A DNA stretch of 9,463 nucleotides from CAZGKX01 sp964525945 (GCA_964525945.1 CAZGKX010000076.1:1-9463), one strand, 5' to 3'; shown: positions 1-7,122, numbered from the stretch's first letter. Notes: generated by a model not told the origin, from the sequence alone. Numbers and translations: made by a program.

Positions 1-48
1 GAGTTAGATTACTATTATCCGATTAAAGTGCCCCCGGATTTGGGGTAG
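1..48 (+). CDS. C-terminal end of an unidentified protein (partial)
   Basis: Frame 1 is open from the window edge for 15 codons, reading ELDYYYPIKVPPDLG, and stops at TAG (46-48). The other two plus frames stop early, at positions 5 and 24-30. The residues look like a protein tail, but 15 codons is too little to name a family, and an open stretch this short can occur by chance. If real, the gene converges on birA, and the 82-114 palindrome lies between the two 3' ends. Confidence 0.35.
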   Translation, partial: ELDYYYPIKVPPDLG

Positions 49-81
49 AGCCAAACTTATTCGTTTGGACAGATTTGTGCC

Positions 82-114
82 CTGTCATTGCCAATCGAAG
101 GTTCGCAATGACAG
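82..114. repeat. REP-like palindrome between convergent 3' ends
   Basis: Perfect 10-bp arms CTGTCATTGC (82-91) and GCAATGACAG (105-114) enclose a 13-nt centre. The centre can itself pair (AATC with GGTT around GAA, one C-C mismatch). No T-tract follows on either strand, so this is not a standard intrinsic terminator. The arm resembles the GTCATTGC-type intergenic palindromes scattered through many gammaproteobacterial genomes; that family assignment is from memory. Confidence 0.6.
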
Positions 115-155
115 AATGCATAATCATTGCCACTTGCTCTGACGAAAAGTTTGTT

Positions 156-1133
156 TTAAATTTTTTTTAATGACGTGTCTCCTGCTGAAAGACAATGCAA
201 CCGGTTGTCATCATCCAGCAGCAGCAATTGCCCCATCACATTAACCCCCATTGCCATTCCACTGAGTGTTTTGGTGGGTTGAGTGATGTTGATCATTTCT
301 CCTTTTAGATAATCTACTTTTTGCCAATCGGGCTGAAAGCATCTGAACCCTTGCGCGATAAATAACTCCAAATGCTGATGCAATTGTTTTAATAATTCGG
401 CAACAAGTATATTGCGATCAAAGCAACGGCCGGTCATCTCAACCAATGAGCTCCATGGCGTATCAATGCTCGAGCTGGATTGCTGATTAACATTTAAGCC
501 GATGCCAATGATCACATCGACTCCGCCATTATTTTCCCCGATCATTTCAATTAAACTGCCGCATATTTTCTTTCCATTCCACAATAAATCATTAGGCCAT
601 TTTATTTGAATACCCTGATCGCCTATACAATGAATCAATGTCGCATGAACGGCAAGACTGACCACTAAACCAAGTCCTGACAGCTCAGAAAGATCACAGT
701 TGAAACGCCATCGTATTGAGCAATAAATATTTACACCAAAAGGGGAGTGCCATTGTCGACCAAAACGGCCTCGACCTTGCGTTTGCATTTCCGCGCAACA
801 AACCTCAACCAAAGGCGAGGCTGGTAATTCTTTTAAAAAACGGTTGGTTGAATCGATTGTTTCAAATAAATGCACTTGCAGGAGAGGGTTGAATGCCTGT
901 GATAAATGTTGACGAATCGTATTTTCATTCAACAAAATTGTTGATGTGTTTAGGCGATACCCCAATTTGGAATGCCGTTCTATGGGCAGTCCTAATTTTA
1001 GGAAATGACCCAAGTGTTTCCAAATGGCTGTGCGTGAAACATTCAATTGCAGCCCTAAGCCATTGCCACCATGGTATTTTCCGTCTGCCAATAAGCTTAA
1101 AAGTTTCACTTGAATAGCACTAAATGGTTTCAT
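156..1133 (-). CDS. birA: Bifunctional biotin-protein ligase / biotin operon repressor BirA
   Basis: BirA activates biotin with ATP to biotinyl-5'-AMP and transfers it to a lysine of the biotin carrier protein AccB. Members with an N-terminal winged helix also repress biotin genes. All parts are visible in 325 residues (E. coli about 321): a winged helix-turn-helix at about 5-62 (recognition helix near SRTAIWKHL, 33-41); the ligase core with the biotinyl-AMP loop GRGRFGR (120-126), KWPNDL (178-183) containing the catalytic lysine K178, GKKICGSLIEM (187-197) and IGIGLNVN near 210; and a small C-terminal beta-barrel domain. The start ATG (1133-1131) overlaps the TGA of the upstream phosphopantetheinyl transferase as ATGA, and a TAGAG-type ribosome site lies within that gene's last codons, so the two are probably translationally coupled. 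The retained DNA-binding domain suggests it is also a regulator, but I see no complete bio-operator in this window. Confidence 0.96.
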   Translation of the reverse strand: MKPFSAIQVKLLSLLADGKYHGGNGLGLQLNVSRTAIWKHLGHFLKLGLPIERHSKLGYRLNTSTILLNENTIRQHLSQAFNPLLQVHLFETIDSTNRFLKELPASPLVEVCCAEMQTQGRGRFGRQWHSPFGVNIYCSIRWRFNCDLSELSGLGLVVSLAVHATLIHCIGDQGIQIKWPNDLLWNGKKICGSLIEMIGENNGGVDVIIGIGLNVNQQSSSSIDTPWSSLVEMTGRCFDRNILVAELLKQLHQHLELFIAQGFRCFQPDWQKVDYLKGEMINITQPTKTLSGMAMGVNVMGQLLLLDDDNRLHCLSAGDTSLKKI

Positions 1134-1870
1134 TTTATCTCTAGATGTTGTTGCATCAACTCAAAATCATTCAATTTTAGATAATAAATTTTTTCAATGC
1201 TAGGATGATGACAAAGTGCTGCACAACAAGCGAGGTTAGGCATGAATGAAACCATCTGCCATTGTTTATTATGTAATGTATCATCGATGAGCTGGTTGGT
1301 TGGGGGCAAAATGGGGACATTAAATTGCGTGGTTGGATAACTTAAGCCCAAACCACAGGCTTTGATCAACGCTTCTTTTTGAGCCCATATGTGAAAAAAA
1401 GAAAGTGGTTGCAAACGGGGGGCTAGATGGTTTGAGTCTCTATTTTCACGTTCAGAAAACATTTGCGAACCGATCCCTTGATAAGGACGGGTCGAAAATA
1501 TTTCCACGTCGATACCGAGAGGAAATGTTTGACCCACTGCAAGCAATGCTAAATCACTTGAATGGCTTAAATTAAAATGGAGTTGAGGATGGTTTTGCAC
1601 ATGCGGCTTGCCGTATTTATTTTGTTCAAATAAAACCTCCTTGGGGTGGATTTGGAGGTAGTGGGCTAAAATCACCCGCAACATGGCGCGAGCAACCGTA
1701 AATCGGCGGCGATGGCGGTCAAAATAAAAGCGTTGAGCCCGTTCTCGCTCTTCAGGGTTGAGTAGTTCGTGAGCGACGGGTGGTTCGAGTTGAAGCGAGT
1801 ATTGCCAAACATCAATACGATGAGGATCTAGTTTGCAATTTTTAAGATCAAGGGGCTGAAATGTGTGCAC
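1130..1870 (-). CDS. Sfp-type 4'-phosphopantetheinyl transferase
   Basis: It transfers the phosphopantetheine arm of coenzyme A onto a serine of acyl or peptidyl carrier proteins. Numbered from the chosen GTG, the family signatures are FNLSHS (99-104), GIDVE (119-123, the Mg-binding D and E) and WAQKEALIKACGLGL (162-176, with the W..KE...K pattern), preceded by the usual N-terminal region with EERERA and R-rich segments. At about 246 residues it matches the Sfp group rather than the short AcpS type. The frame stays open up to 1996, but no in-frame ATG exists between there and the conserved start (IDVWQYSL). Longer versions would run through the promoter and into accA on the other strand, so I chose GTG at 1870, although its Shine-Dalgarno is poor. 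An out-of-frame ATG at 1902 opens a 24-codon ORF overlapping this start. The last codons overlap birA by 4 bp. Whether it serves fatty-acid ACP or a secondary pathway cannot be told here. Confidence 0.9.
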   Translation of the reverse strand: MHTFQPLDLKNCKLDPHRIDVWQYSLQLEPPVAHELLNPEERERAQRFYFDRHRRRFTVARAMLRVILAHYLQIHPKEVLFEQNKYGKPHVQNHPQLHFNLSHSSDLALLAVGQTFPLGIDVEIFSTRPYQGIGSQMFSERENRDSNHLAPRLQPLSFFHIWAQKEALIKACGLGLSYPTTQFNVPILPPTNQLIDDTLHNKQWQMVSFMPNLACCAALCHHPSIEKIYYLKLNDFELMQQHLEIK

Positions 1871-1905
1871 TGTAAAAACCCAATACCTTGTTTTATCTTC
1901 ATAAA

Positions 1906-1936
1906 TTGAACAGCAAATGGTATCATATCCTATGAT
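1906..1936 (+). promoter_or_regulatory. Predicted promoter for accA-tilS
   Basis: Two alternatives exist. One is -35 TTGAAC (1906-1911) with -10 TATGAT (1931-1936), whose 19-bp spacer is a little long. The other is an extended -10, TGG then TATCAT (1918-1926), which needs little -35. Both put the start within about 30 nt of the accA ATG, giving a very short leader. Both overlap the minus-strand promoter. Confidence 0.45.
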
Positions 1937-1937
1937 A
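1921..1937. promoter_or_regulatory. 17-bp palindrome in the divergent PPTase/accA promoter region
   Basis: TATCATA (1921-1927), TCC spacer, TATGATA (1931-1937) is a perfect inverted repeat. Each arm read outward is a good -10 box (TATGAT): one for accA on plus, one for the PPTase-birA pair on minus. It may be only a by-product of back-to-back -10 boxes, or a dimeric repressor site. Either way two polymerases could hardly occupy both promoters at once. Confidence 0.6.
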
Positions 1938-1950
1938 ATGAATTCACCAA
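1922..1950 (-). promoter_or_regulatory. Predicted sigma-70 promoter for PPTase-birA
   Basis: On the minus strand, -35 TTGGTG (1950-1945), a 17-bp spacer and -10 TATGAT (1927-1922) form a good match to the consensus. Transcription would start near 1915, about 45 nt before the GTG start at 1870, which supports the shorter PPTase. The -35 box lies inside the accA leader. Confidence 0.55.
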
Positions 1951-1962
1951 CGAGTATCACCA

Positions 1963-2916
1963 ATGAGTCGACAATTTTTAGATTTTGAGCAACCAATTGA
2001 AGAATTGAACCAAAAAATTGAAGCGTTGCGAATGGTCAACAGTGATAATGAAATCAATTTGAGTGAGGAAATAGCGCGTTTGGAAGCAAAGTCAGAAGAG
2101 CTTACCGTTTCCATTTTTAGCCGTTTGGAGCCATGGCAAATTGCACAAATGGCAAGGCATCCATTAAGACCGCAAACCACGGATTACATCGAACATTTAT
2201 TCACAGACTTTGATGAATTGCATGGTGATAGGCATTGCTCCGCTGCACCCGCCATTATCGCTGGCTTAGCTCGATTTAATGGTGAGCCTGTGATGGTTAT
2301 GGGGCATCAAAAGGGCAAACGCACGAAAGAAAAAGTCTATCGTAATTTTGGAATGGCACGCCCTGAAGAATACCGCAAAGCATTGCGCTTAATGAAAATG
2401 GCTGAAAAATTTAAATTGCCTATTTTTACATTTATTGACACGGCAGGGGCTTACCCCGGAATTGGAGCAGAGGAACGTAACCAGTCGGAAGCCATTGCAC
2501 GAAATTTATTAGAAATGTCACAATTAAACGTCCCCATTATTTGCGTTGTCACAGGGGAAGCTGGCTCGGGTGGTGCATTGGCCATTGGGGTAGGTGATCG
2601 TGTGATCATGTTGCAATATGCCATTTACTCTGTCATTTCTCCTGAAGGTTGTGCGTCGATTCTATGGAAAGATCCGGCTAAAGCCAGTGAAGCTGCACGT
2701 GCTATGGGCATCACTGCCAATAAAATTTTAGAAAATGAACTGGTTGATCTTGTTGTTGATGAACCATTAGGTGGAGCTCACCGTAATATTGCGGAAATGG
2801 CAAATGAGCTTAAATCCGTACTGACGCATGAATTGCATGCGCTTTCCTCGTTGCCGGTTCACGAGTTAATCGAAAGACGCTATTCTAAATTAATGGCAAT
2901 GGGTGCCTGTGATTGA
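1963..2916 (+). CDS. accA: Acetyl-CoA carboxylase carboxyltransferase subunit alpha
   Basis: AccA pairs with AccD to move the carboxyl group from biotin on AccB to acetyl-CoA, giving malonyl-CoA, the first committed step of fatty-acid synthesis in the cytoplasm. The 317-residue product has the family's usual length and begins with the recognisable FLDFEQPI segment followed by a coiled helical region (about 10-50). The crotonase-like core carries GHQKGKRTKEK (114-124), FIDTAGAYPG (157-166), AEERNQSEAIARNL (169-182), the glycine-rich TGEAGSGGALAIG (197-209) that forms the oxyanion region, and SPEGCASILW (226-235). The ATG at 1963 matches the family N-terminus; its ribosome site is weak (GAG at -11). 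The 3' end overlaps tilS by 14 bp. birA and a PPTase gene, both acting on fatty-acid carrier proteins, are divergent from it. Confidence 0.97.
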   Translation: MSRQFLDFEQPIEELNQKIEALRMVNSDNEINLSEEIARLEAKSEELTVSIFSRLEPWQIAQMARHPLRPQTTDYIEHLFTDFDELHGDRHCSAAPAIIAGLARFNGEPVMVMGHQKGKRTKEKVYRNFGMARPEEYRKALRLMKMAEKFKLPIFTFIDTAGAYPGIGAEERNQSEAIARNLLEMSQLNVPIICVVTGEAGSGGALAIGVGDRVIMLQYAIYSVISPEGCASILWKDPAKASEAARAMGITANKILENELVDLVVDEPLGGAHRNIAEMANELKSVLTHELHALSSLPVHELIERRYSKLMAMGACD

Positions 2917-4151
2917 TGAAATTTGGTTCAATAAGCTTCTAGCCTATAATCATTTGATCGTAGGGTACAGTGGCGGTTTGGATTCAACCGTGTTGCTGCA
3001 TTACCTCGCTTCACATCCTCAGGCGGCTCGGTCTGTTCGAGCAGTGCACATCAACCATGGTCTTAGTGAAAATGCCAATGCCTGGCAGCAACATTGCCAA
3101 CAATTTTGCTCTGAAAGAGGTATTGGATTGTCCATTTATCCGTTGAAATTTCTTTCGCGCTCCAACCTGGAGGAGCAAGCCAGAATAGCGCGTTATGATG
3201 TTTTTTCGACCCTTGTCGCACCTAACGATTGCTTGTTGTTGGCCCATCATGCCAATGATCAAGCAGAAACAGTGTTATTGCAATTATTACGAGGAACCGG
3301 TGTGGATGGTCTTGCGGCAATGCCGCCCATAAAACCATTTGGCCTCGGCGATTTAGTTCGCCCCTTGTTGCAGCATACAGGATAGTTGGCTTTATGCCTG
3401 CCTCAAAAATCCNNNNNNNNNNGTGCTTGAACAATACGCAAACAAGCACGGCTTGCATTGGATCGACGATGAAAGCAATCAAAATGATGCATTTTCTCGG
3501 AATTATTTACGCAACCAAATTATGCCGCTGCTTGTGACCAAATGGCCGAATGCTGTGAAAAATATCACATCATGCGCCACCAATTGCCAGCAAGCAAAAT
3601 TAAATCTTGATGCCTTAGCACGGCTTGATTGTGATGAGTTAAACCTTATCACCCATCCTTTATCGTTTAATACGATAAAGCATTTACCTCGTCCACGAAT
3701 TGCCAATATTGTGCGGGTATGGCTTAAAAAAAATGCCGTGAATTTACCTTCAATGCAAACCTTTAACCGTATACTGGATGAAATGATTTTTGCACGCCAT
3801 GATGCTTCTCCTTGTGTGCAATGGGGACATGTAAAAATTAAACGTTATCAACAACGCTTATTTATACTGGGACAACACACAATCGCTTATCAAAATCAAA
3901 TGAAATTGCAACAGAGTGAATCACCACGCGCAACCCTCGAGCAACATGGAGTGATTACCCAAGACACGGATACAATTGACGTTCGCTTTCGCCAGGGTGG
4001 CGAGCTTTTCTTTTTAAATGGCCAAACTAAAAGCTTGAAAAAACTGTTTCAACAATGGGGGATTCCGCCATGGCTGCGTGATAGCGTTCCCCTCATTTAT
4101 GTCAATGACAAACTTGTCTTGGTGGTTGGTTATGCGGTAAGCGAACATTAA
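2903..4151 (+). CDS. tilS: tRNA(Ile)-lysidine synthase TilS (interrupted by an assembly gap)
   Basis: TilS ligates lysine to C34 of the CAU-anticodon tRNA-Ile using ATP, so that it reads AUA codons; it is essential in most bacteria. The start is GTG at 2903, inside the end of accA, suggesting coupling. The N-terminal part has the PP-loop SGGLDS (residues 23-28), a HINHGLS segment, AHHANDQAETVLLQLLRG and VRPLLQHT. An apparent TAG stop then appears at 3383, within a stretch that does not fit the family, followed by 10 N. From 3423 the protein resumes in correct family order with LEQYANKHGLHWIDDESNQ and the C-terminal substrate-binding domain (VRFRQGGE, SKSLKKLFQQWGIPPWLRD). Compared with E. coli TilS only about two residues should separate the two halves, so nothing real is missing. 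I read the break as an assembly artefact, not a pseudogene. The true product would be about 400 residues. Confidence 0.9.
3381..3412. other. Non-native sequence at a contig end inside tilS
   Basis: About 32 bp between the last good TilS codon (threonine of QHT, ending at 3379) and the N run do not encode TilS in any frame and introduce a stop. Family alignment predicts about 6 bp here. It is probably a chimeric or mis-extended contig end. I could not identify its source; one minus frame reads IFEAGIKPTI, which is too short to place. Confidence 0.55.
3413..3422. other. Assembly gap (10 N)
   Basis: There are ten consecutive N. The same length occurs at the second gap, so this is a fixed-size scaffolding placeholder rather than a measured distance. 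Confidence 0.98.
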
Positions 4152-4199
4152 CGAGTCTCGCCTTGTTTTTGCATGTACCTGCCTATGCAATAAGGTAGG

Positions 4200-4223
4200 A
4201 AACAGAGAGAGTCTGTTTTTCTT
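4200..4223 (+). terminator. Terminator-like hairpin after tilS
   Basis: AAACAGA (4200-4206), loop GAGAG and TCTGTTT (4212-4218) form a 7-bp stem running into TTCTT, about 50 nt past the tilS stop. The stem is AT-rich, so it is probably a modest intrinsic terminator ending the accA-tilS transcript. Confidence 0.5.
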
Positions 4224-4255
4224 CGTAAACTAAGCAAGCAATTTTTTTGTTCATA

Positions 4256-4264
4256 TGTTACAAT
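4256..4264 (+). promoter_or_regulatory. Predicted extended -10 promoter for the MFS transporter
   Basis: TGTTACAAT fits the extended -10 pattern TGnTATAAT with one mismatch and lies just after a T-rich tract. No good -35 sits at 17 bp. The start would be near 4271, giving a leader of about 50 nt that contains the 4294-4310 hairpin. Confidence 0.4.
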
Positions 4265-4293
4265 CATTGTCTTAAAAATATTCTATTTGAATT

Positions 4294-4310
4294 TGGCATT
4301 CCGGATGCCA
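4294..4310. promoter_or_regulatory. Inverted repeat in the leader of the MFS gene
   Basis: TGGCAT (4294-4299), TCCGG and ATGCCA (4305-4310) form a perfect 6-bp inverted repeat ending directly before the GGGAAAA ribosome site of the transporter at 4312. It could be a repressor operator or an RNA hairpin limiting initiation. Function is inferred only from position. Confidence 0.4.
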
Positions 4311-4320
4311 TGGGAAAACT

Positions 4321-5583
4321 ATGTCGCAGCCACTTATTAATATCACGCGAAAGCATGCTTATATTTTTGCTGCATTTCTTGTGCTCTATGAGTTTTTAAC
4401 TTACATCGCCAACGACATGATTATGCCTGGCATGATTAAGGTGGTGGAATCCTTTCACGGTGAAGAATCAGCTATTGCCACATCTTTAACTGCATACGTG
4501 CTCGGTGGTGCCAGTCTGCAATTATTTTTAGGCCCCGTTTCTGATCGATATGGACGCCGTCCCGTAATGATTTTTGGGGCTATTGTATTTTGTATATGCA
4601 CCGCATTCATTGCTTGTTCCAATTCAATACATCAATTTTTGCTCGCCCGTTTTTTTGAAGGCATGGGATTGTGTTTTATCTGTGTGGTCGGTTATGCGAC
4701 GCTGCAAGAAACCTTCAGTGAAATGGATGCCGTTCGTTTAATTGCTATAATGGCGAATGTGTCCATTTTAGCCCCGTTATTAGGGCCTTTGTTTGGCGCG
4801 ACGTTTATCCACTATTTCAGTTGGCGTTATATTTTTGTCATTATTGCTATTTTATCTCTTGTGGCATTGTGGGGGTTGTGGCGGTTTATGCCGGAAACGG
4901 TGGGGCAACGCTTAAAAAATGGTGGGCAAATAAAACAAGTACCATTGTCGATCACAGTTGTCGTCGGTAATTATAAAAAATTGTTGCTGAACAGACCTGT
5001 CATGCTTGGTTCTTTGGGATTAGGGCTTTTGGGCGTGCCATGCCTTGCTTGGATTGCGCTGTCGCCTGTAATATTGGTGAGTGATGCAAAATTAACCCTT
5101 ATTCAATATGGTTTATGGCAATTGCCTGTGTTTGGTGCTGCCATATTGGGGAACATCGTTTTGCATGGGCTTACCCATCGTTTGTCCCTTAAAAAATTAA
5201 TTTTTATGGGATCGATGATTGCTTGTTGTAGTTTAATCAGCATGTACTTGTTAACGTCATGGATGGACGGGCATTATTTGGGGTTAATGCCAGGTTTAAT
5301 TCTCTATTTTTTTGGGTACGGGCTTGTGGGCGCGCCATTAAATCGGTTTATTCTTTTTGCGACCCCCGTTGGCAAAGGCACGACATCCGCTGTTATCAGT
5401 TTAACGGTGATGTGTCTCGGCGGTGAGGGGATCGAACTCGCAAACCATTTGTATGCAACCCACAACAATACTGCGTTTGGATTGTTCGCGGCTTTCATCG
5501 GATTGCTCTACTTCATTTTGTTAGGTCTGGTTATTGCCAAGGAAAAACCAGCAACGCATTTGAATGAGTTGTCTTCATCATGA
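4321..5583 (+). CDS. MFS multidrug/proton antiporter, MdfA-like
   Basis: This 420-residue major facilitator protein of the inner membrane has about 12 hydrophobic segments and probably exports drugs or other cations in exchange for protons. The resemblance to E. coli MdfA is specific. Helix 1 carries LYEFLTYIANDMIMPGM, with acidic E24 and D32 at the places of MdfA E26 and D34, which are key for proton and substrate coupling. Motif A is GPVSDRYGRRP (71-81), motif B contains R110 (MdfA R112), and a motif-C-like LAPLLGPLFGA follows. A PET motif closes the N half near 190, then a cytoplasmic linker leads to the second six-helix half. The ATG at 4321 has GGGAAAA 5' of it. It stands alone as a transcription unit between the tilS terminator and convergent hss, 12 bp away. 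The substrate is not determinable from sequence; a metabolite or polyamine export role is possible but unsupported. Confidence 0.9.
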   Translation: MSQPLINITRKHAYIFAAFLVLYEFLTYIANDMIMPGMIKVVESFHGEESAIATSLTAYVLGGASLQLFLGPVSDRYGRRPVMIFGAIVFCICTAFIACSNSIHQFLLARFFEGMGLCFICVVGYATLQETFSEMDAVRLIAIMANVSILAPLLGPLFGATFIHYFSWRYIFVIIAILSLVALWGLWRFMPETVGQRLKNGGQIKQVPLSITVVVGNYKKLLLNRPVMLGSLGLGLLGVPCLAWIALSPVILVSDAKLTLIQYGLWQLPVFGAAILGNIVLHGLTHRLSLKKLIFMGSMIACCSLISMYLLTSWMDGHYLGLMPGLILYFFGYGLVGAPLNRFILFATPVGKGTTSAVISLTVMCLGGEGIELANHLYATHNNTAFGLFAAFIGLLYFILLGLVIAKEKPATHLNELSSS

Positions 5584-5595
5584 AAATGGTTTTAG

Positions 5596-6996
5596 TTATT
5601 CGACGCGAATGTTAGAAAATTGCCAAGGATCGGACCAATCCAGGTTTTCAGTAAAAAGTGACGCTCTGTTTTGCAAGGGCGTCCAATCTGTGTAATAACC
5701 TTTCACTTCGCCTAAATAAATTTGTGCATGTTTTAAAATAAATTCATGATCAATTTCTTCTGGTTCAACCAAACCTTGATCTGTGTTTTCCAGCATCCAG
5801 GCTATGCCAGAAATGGCACCCGCAATCACTTGCATGCTCGTTGCATTATTGTGCGGCGCTATTTGTCGAGTTTCTTCAATGCTCAATTTAGATCCGTACC
5901 AATAAGCACCTTTGGGATTGCCCATGAGCAGAATCCCTAACTCATCGAACCCTTGGGTGATGTCATTTAATAGGATGTGCTTATTGGGTTGAAGGCTCCA
6001 CTCACTGCTTCTTAACTCTGCGATTGAACGGACGGCATCAGGACAGGGTTGATAAGCGTAATGAACCGTTGGCCGATAAAGCCCATTGGCATCTTTGCAT
6101 GTTAAAAAATCGGTAATTGAAATGGCTTCGGCATGACTGATCAATAAACCATGGAAGGGGCCATTGCTGGGTGTCCAGGTTCTAATGTGAACACTGGCAC
6201 TGGGGCGATTGATGTAAATCGAATTTTTCTTAGGAAAAAACTGAGCGTCTTGGGGGAAGTGTTGCTCATGTGTTCCCCAACCTAATTCAGCCGGTTGACA
6301 ACTTTCGCTGATCAAACCATCCACAGACCATGTATTGATAAATACATTTTCTTTTTTAGGGTATTGGGAAACTTGTGTGTCACGTTCAGCAATATGTATC
6401 GTTTTGATGCCCAATGTTTTTGATAATTTGGCCCATTCTTTAGCCGTTTTAGGGAATGTATAAGTTACCCCCGTATCGTTTGCAATATTTAACAAGGCTT
6501 GTTTTAAAAAATGAGAGATTAATCCGGGGTTGGCCCCATGGGTTATCAAAGCGGTCGGTCCCTTTGATGATTTTTTACTTTTGAGTTTAAGCACACGCTC
6601 TCTTAATGTATAGTTTGCTCTTAACTCCGGTGAAAGCAATTTGTTGGTGTAACCCCCTTGCCAAGGTTCTGTGGACATATCCAAATACAAGGTTTTCTTG
6701 TTTTGGCAAAGCGCGATAAGGGCTAAGCTCGATATATTGACGGATAAATTGATCAATAAGTCATTGGGAGAGATACGTGATCCAATGATTTGAAGATAGT
6801 TGTGTTGGGTCACAATTTCCACGTGCAATGGAATGTTAAATTCATTTGCAATGGTTTGTCCTGAATCGTCATTTGAAATGATGGTGACTTGAGTGGAATG
6901 AATACTAAATGTTTTAAACAAAAGGGGTAATATTGCCCGCCCTAAACTACCGAAACCCAGGATAAGTATTTGGTGTTTGAATAAAATCTTTGTCAT
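5596..6996 (-). CDS. hss: Homospermidine synthase
   Basis: Hss makes the triamine sym-homospermidine from putrescine (two putrescines, or putrescine plus spermidine as aminobutyl donor) with NAD as a bound redox cofactor. The 466-residue product fits the bacterial family: an N-terminal Rossmann fold with LGFGSLGRAILPLL (G14, G16, G19 dinucleotide motif), LYLDMSTEPWQGGY near 105, THGANPGLISHFLKQALL near 155, HIAERDTQ near 200, and NTWSVDGLISE followed by AELGWGTHE. A Legionella pneumophila Hss has been structurally solved, which agrees with the inferred host. The ATG at 6996 has AGAGAAG as ribosome site and begins 3 nt after the preceding 40-codon ORF, so it is likely cotranscribed with that ORF and the holin-like gene. 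The 3' end faces the MFS gene at 12 bp with no strong terminator between. Confidence 0.95.
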   Translation of the reverse strand: MTKILFKHQILILGFGSLGRAILPLLFKTFSIHSTQVTIISNDDSGQTIANEFNIPLHVEIVTQHNYLQIIGSRISPNDLLINLSVNISSLALIALCQNKKTLYLDMSTEPWQGGYTNKLLSPELRANYTLRERVLKLKSKKSSKGPTALITHGANPGLISHFLKQALLNIANDTGVTYTFPKTAKEWAKLSKTLGIKTIHIAERDTQVSQYPKKENVFINTWSVDGLISESCQPAELGWGTHEQHFPQDAQFFPKKNSIYINRPSASVHIRTWTPSNGPFHGLLISHAEAISITDFLTCKDANGLYRPTVHYAYQPCPDAVRSIAELRSSEWSLQPNKHILLNDITQGFDELGILLMGNPKGAYWYGSKLSIEETRQIAPHNNATSMQVIAGAISGIAWMLENTDQGLVEPEEIDHEFILKHAQIYLGEVKGYYTDWTPLQNRASLFTENLDWSDPWQFSNIRVE

Positions 6997-6999
6997 TTA

Positions 7000-7122
7000 T
7001 TACTTCTCTAAACGAATTAAAAAACGATCACTGCCGCACAATTGGGCCGCCAGTTTACTCATTTCTATGGGTTGTGATTCCACGTGATGATAATGGCCTG
7101 TTGGAAAACAGGAATGCCCCAT
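7000..7122 (-). CDS. Small 40-residue ORF upstream of hss
   Basis: It starts at ATG 7122-7120, sharing one base with the stop of the holin-like gene (TAATG), and ends at TAA 7002-7000, with a second TAA before the hss ATG. The product starts MGHSCFPTGHYHH and ends FLIRLEK; it has two cysteines and four histidines and no signal peptide or membrane segment. No Shine-Dalgarno precedes it, so translation would depend on reinitiation after the upstream gene. A CCTGTT/AACAGG hairpin (7097-7112) lies in its first codons, so the stretch could instead be a structured spacer. An internal ATG (MSKLAAQ) gives a 20-residue alternative. I recognise no family. Without it, the gap between the two genes would be about 125 nt. 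Confidence 0.4.
   Translation of the reverse strand: MGHSCFPTGHYHHVESQPIEMSKLAAQLCGSDRFLIRLEK

Noticed and set aside
893..1117. 74-residue plus-strand ORF
   Set aside because: It lies wholly antisense to the well-conserved winged-helix region of birA and shows no family features.
1868..1890. TGTAAAAACC resembling a BirA operator half-site near the PPTase start
   Set aside because: The matching right half (GGTTTACA at about 15-16 bp) is absent, so there is no support for a bio operator.
1944..2180. 78-residue minus-strand ORF
   Set aside because: It is antisense to the conserved accA N-terminus; a shadow.
4169..4197. Two interleaved inverted repeats (TTGCAT/ATGCAA and TACCT/AGGTA) that could suggest a pseudoknot
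   Set aside because: The linking loop of 2 nt is too short to cross a 6-bp stem, and short arms like these arise by chance in intergenic DNA.
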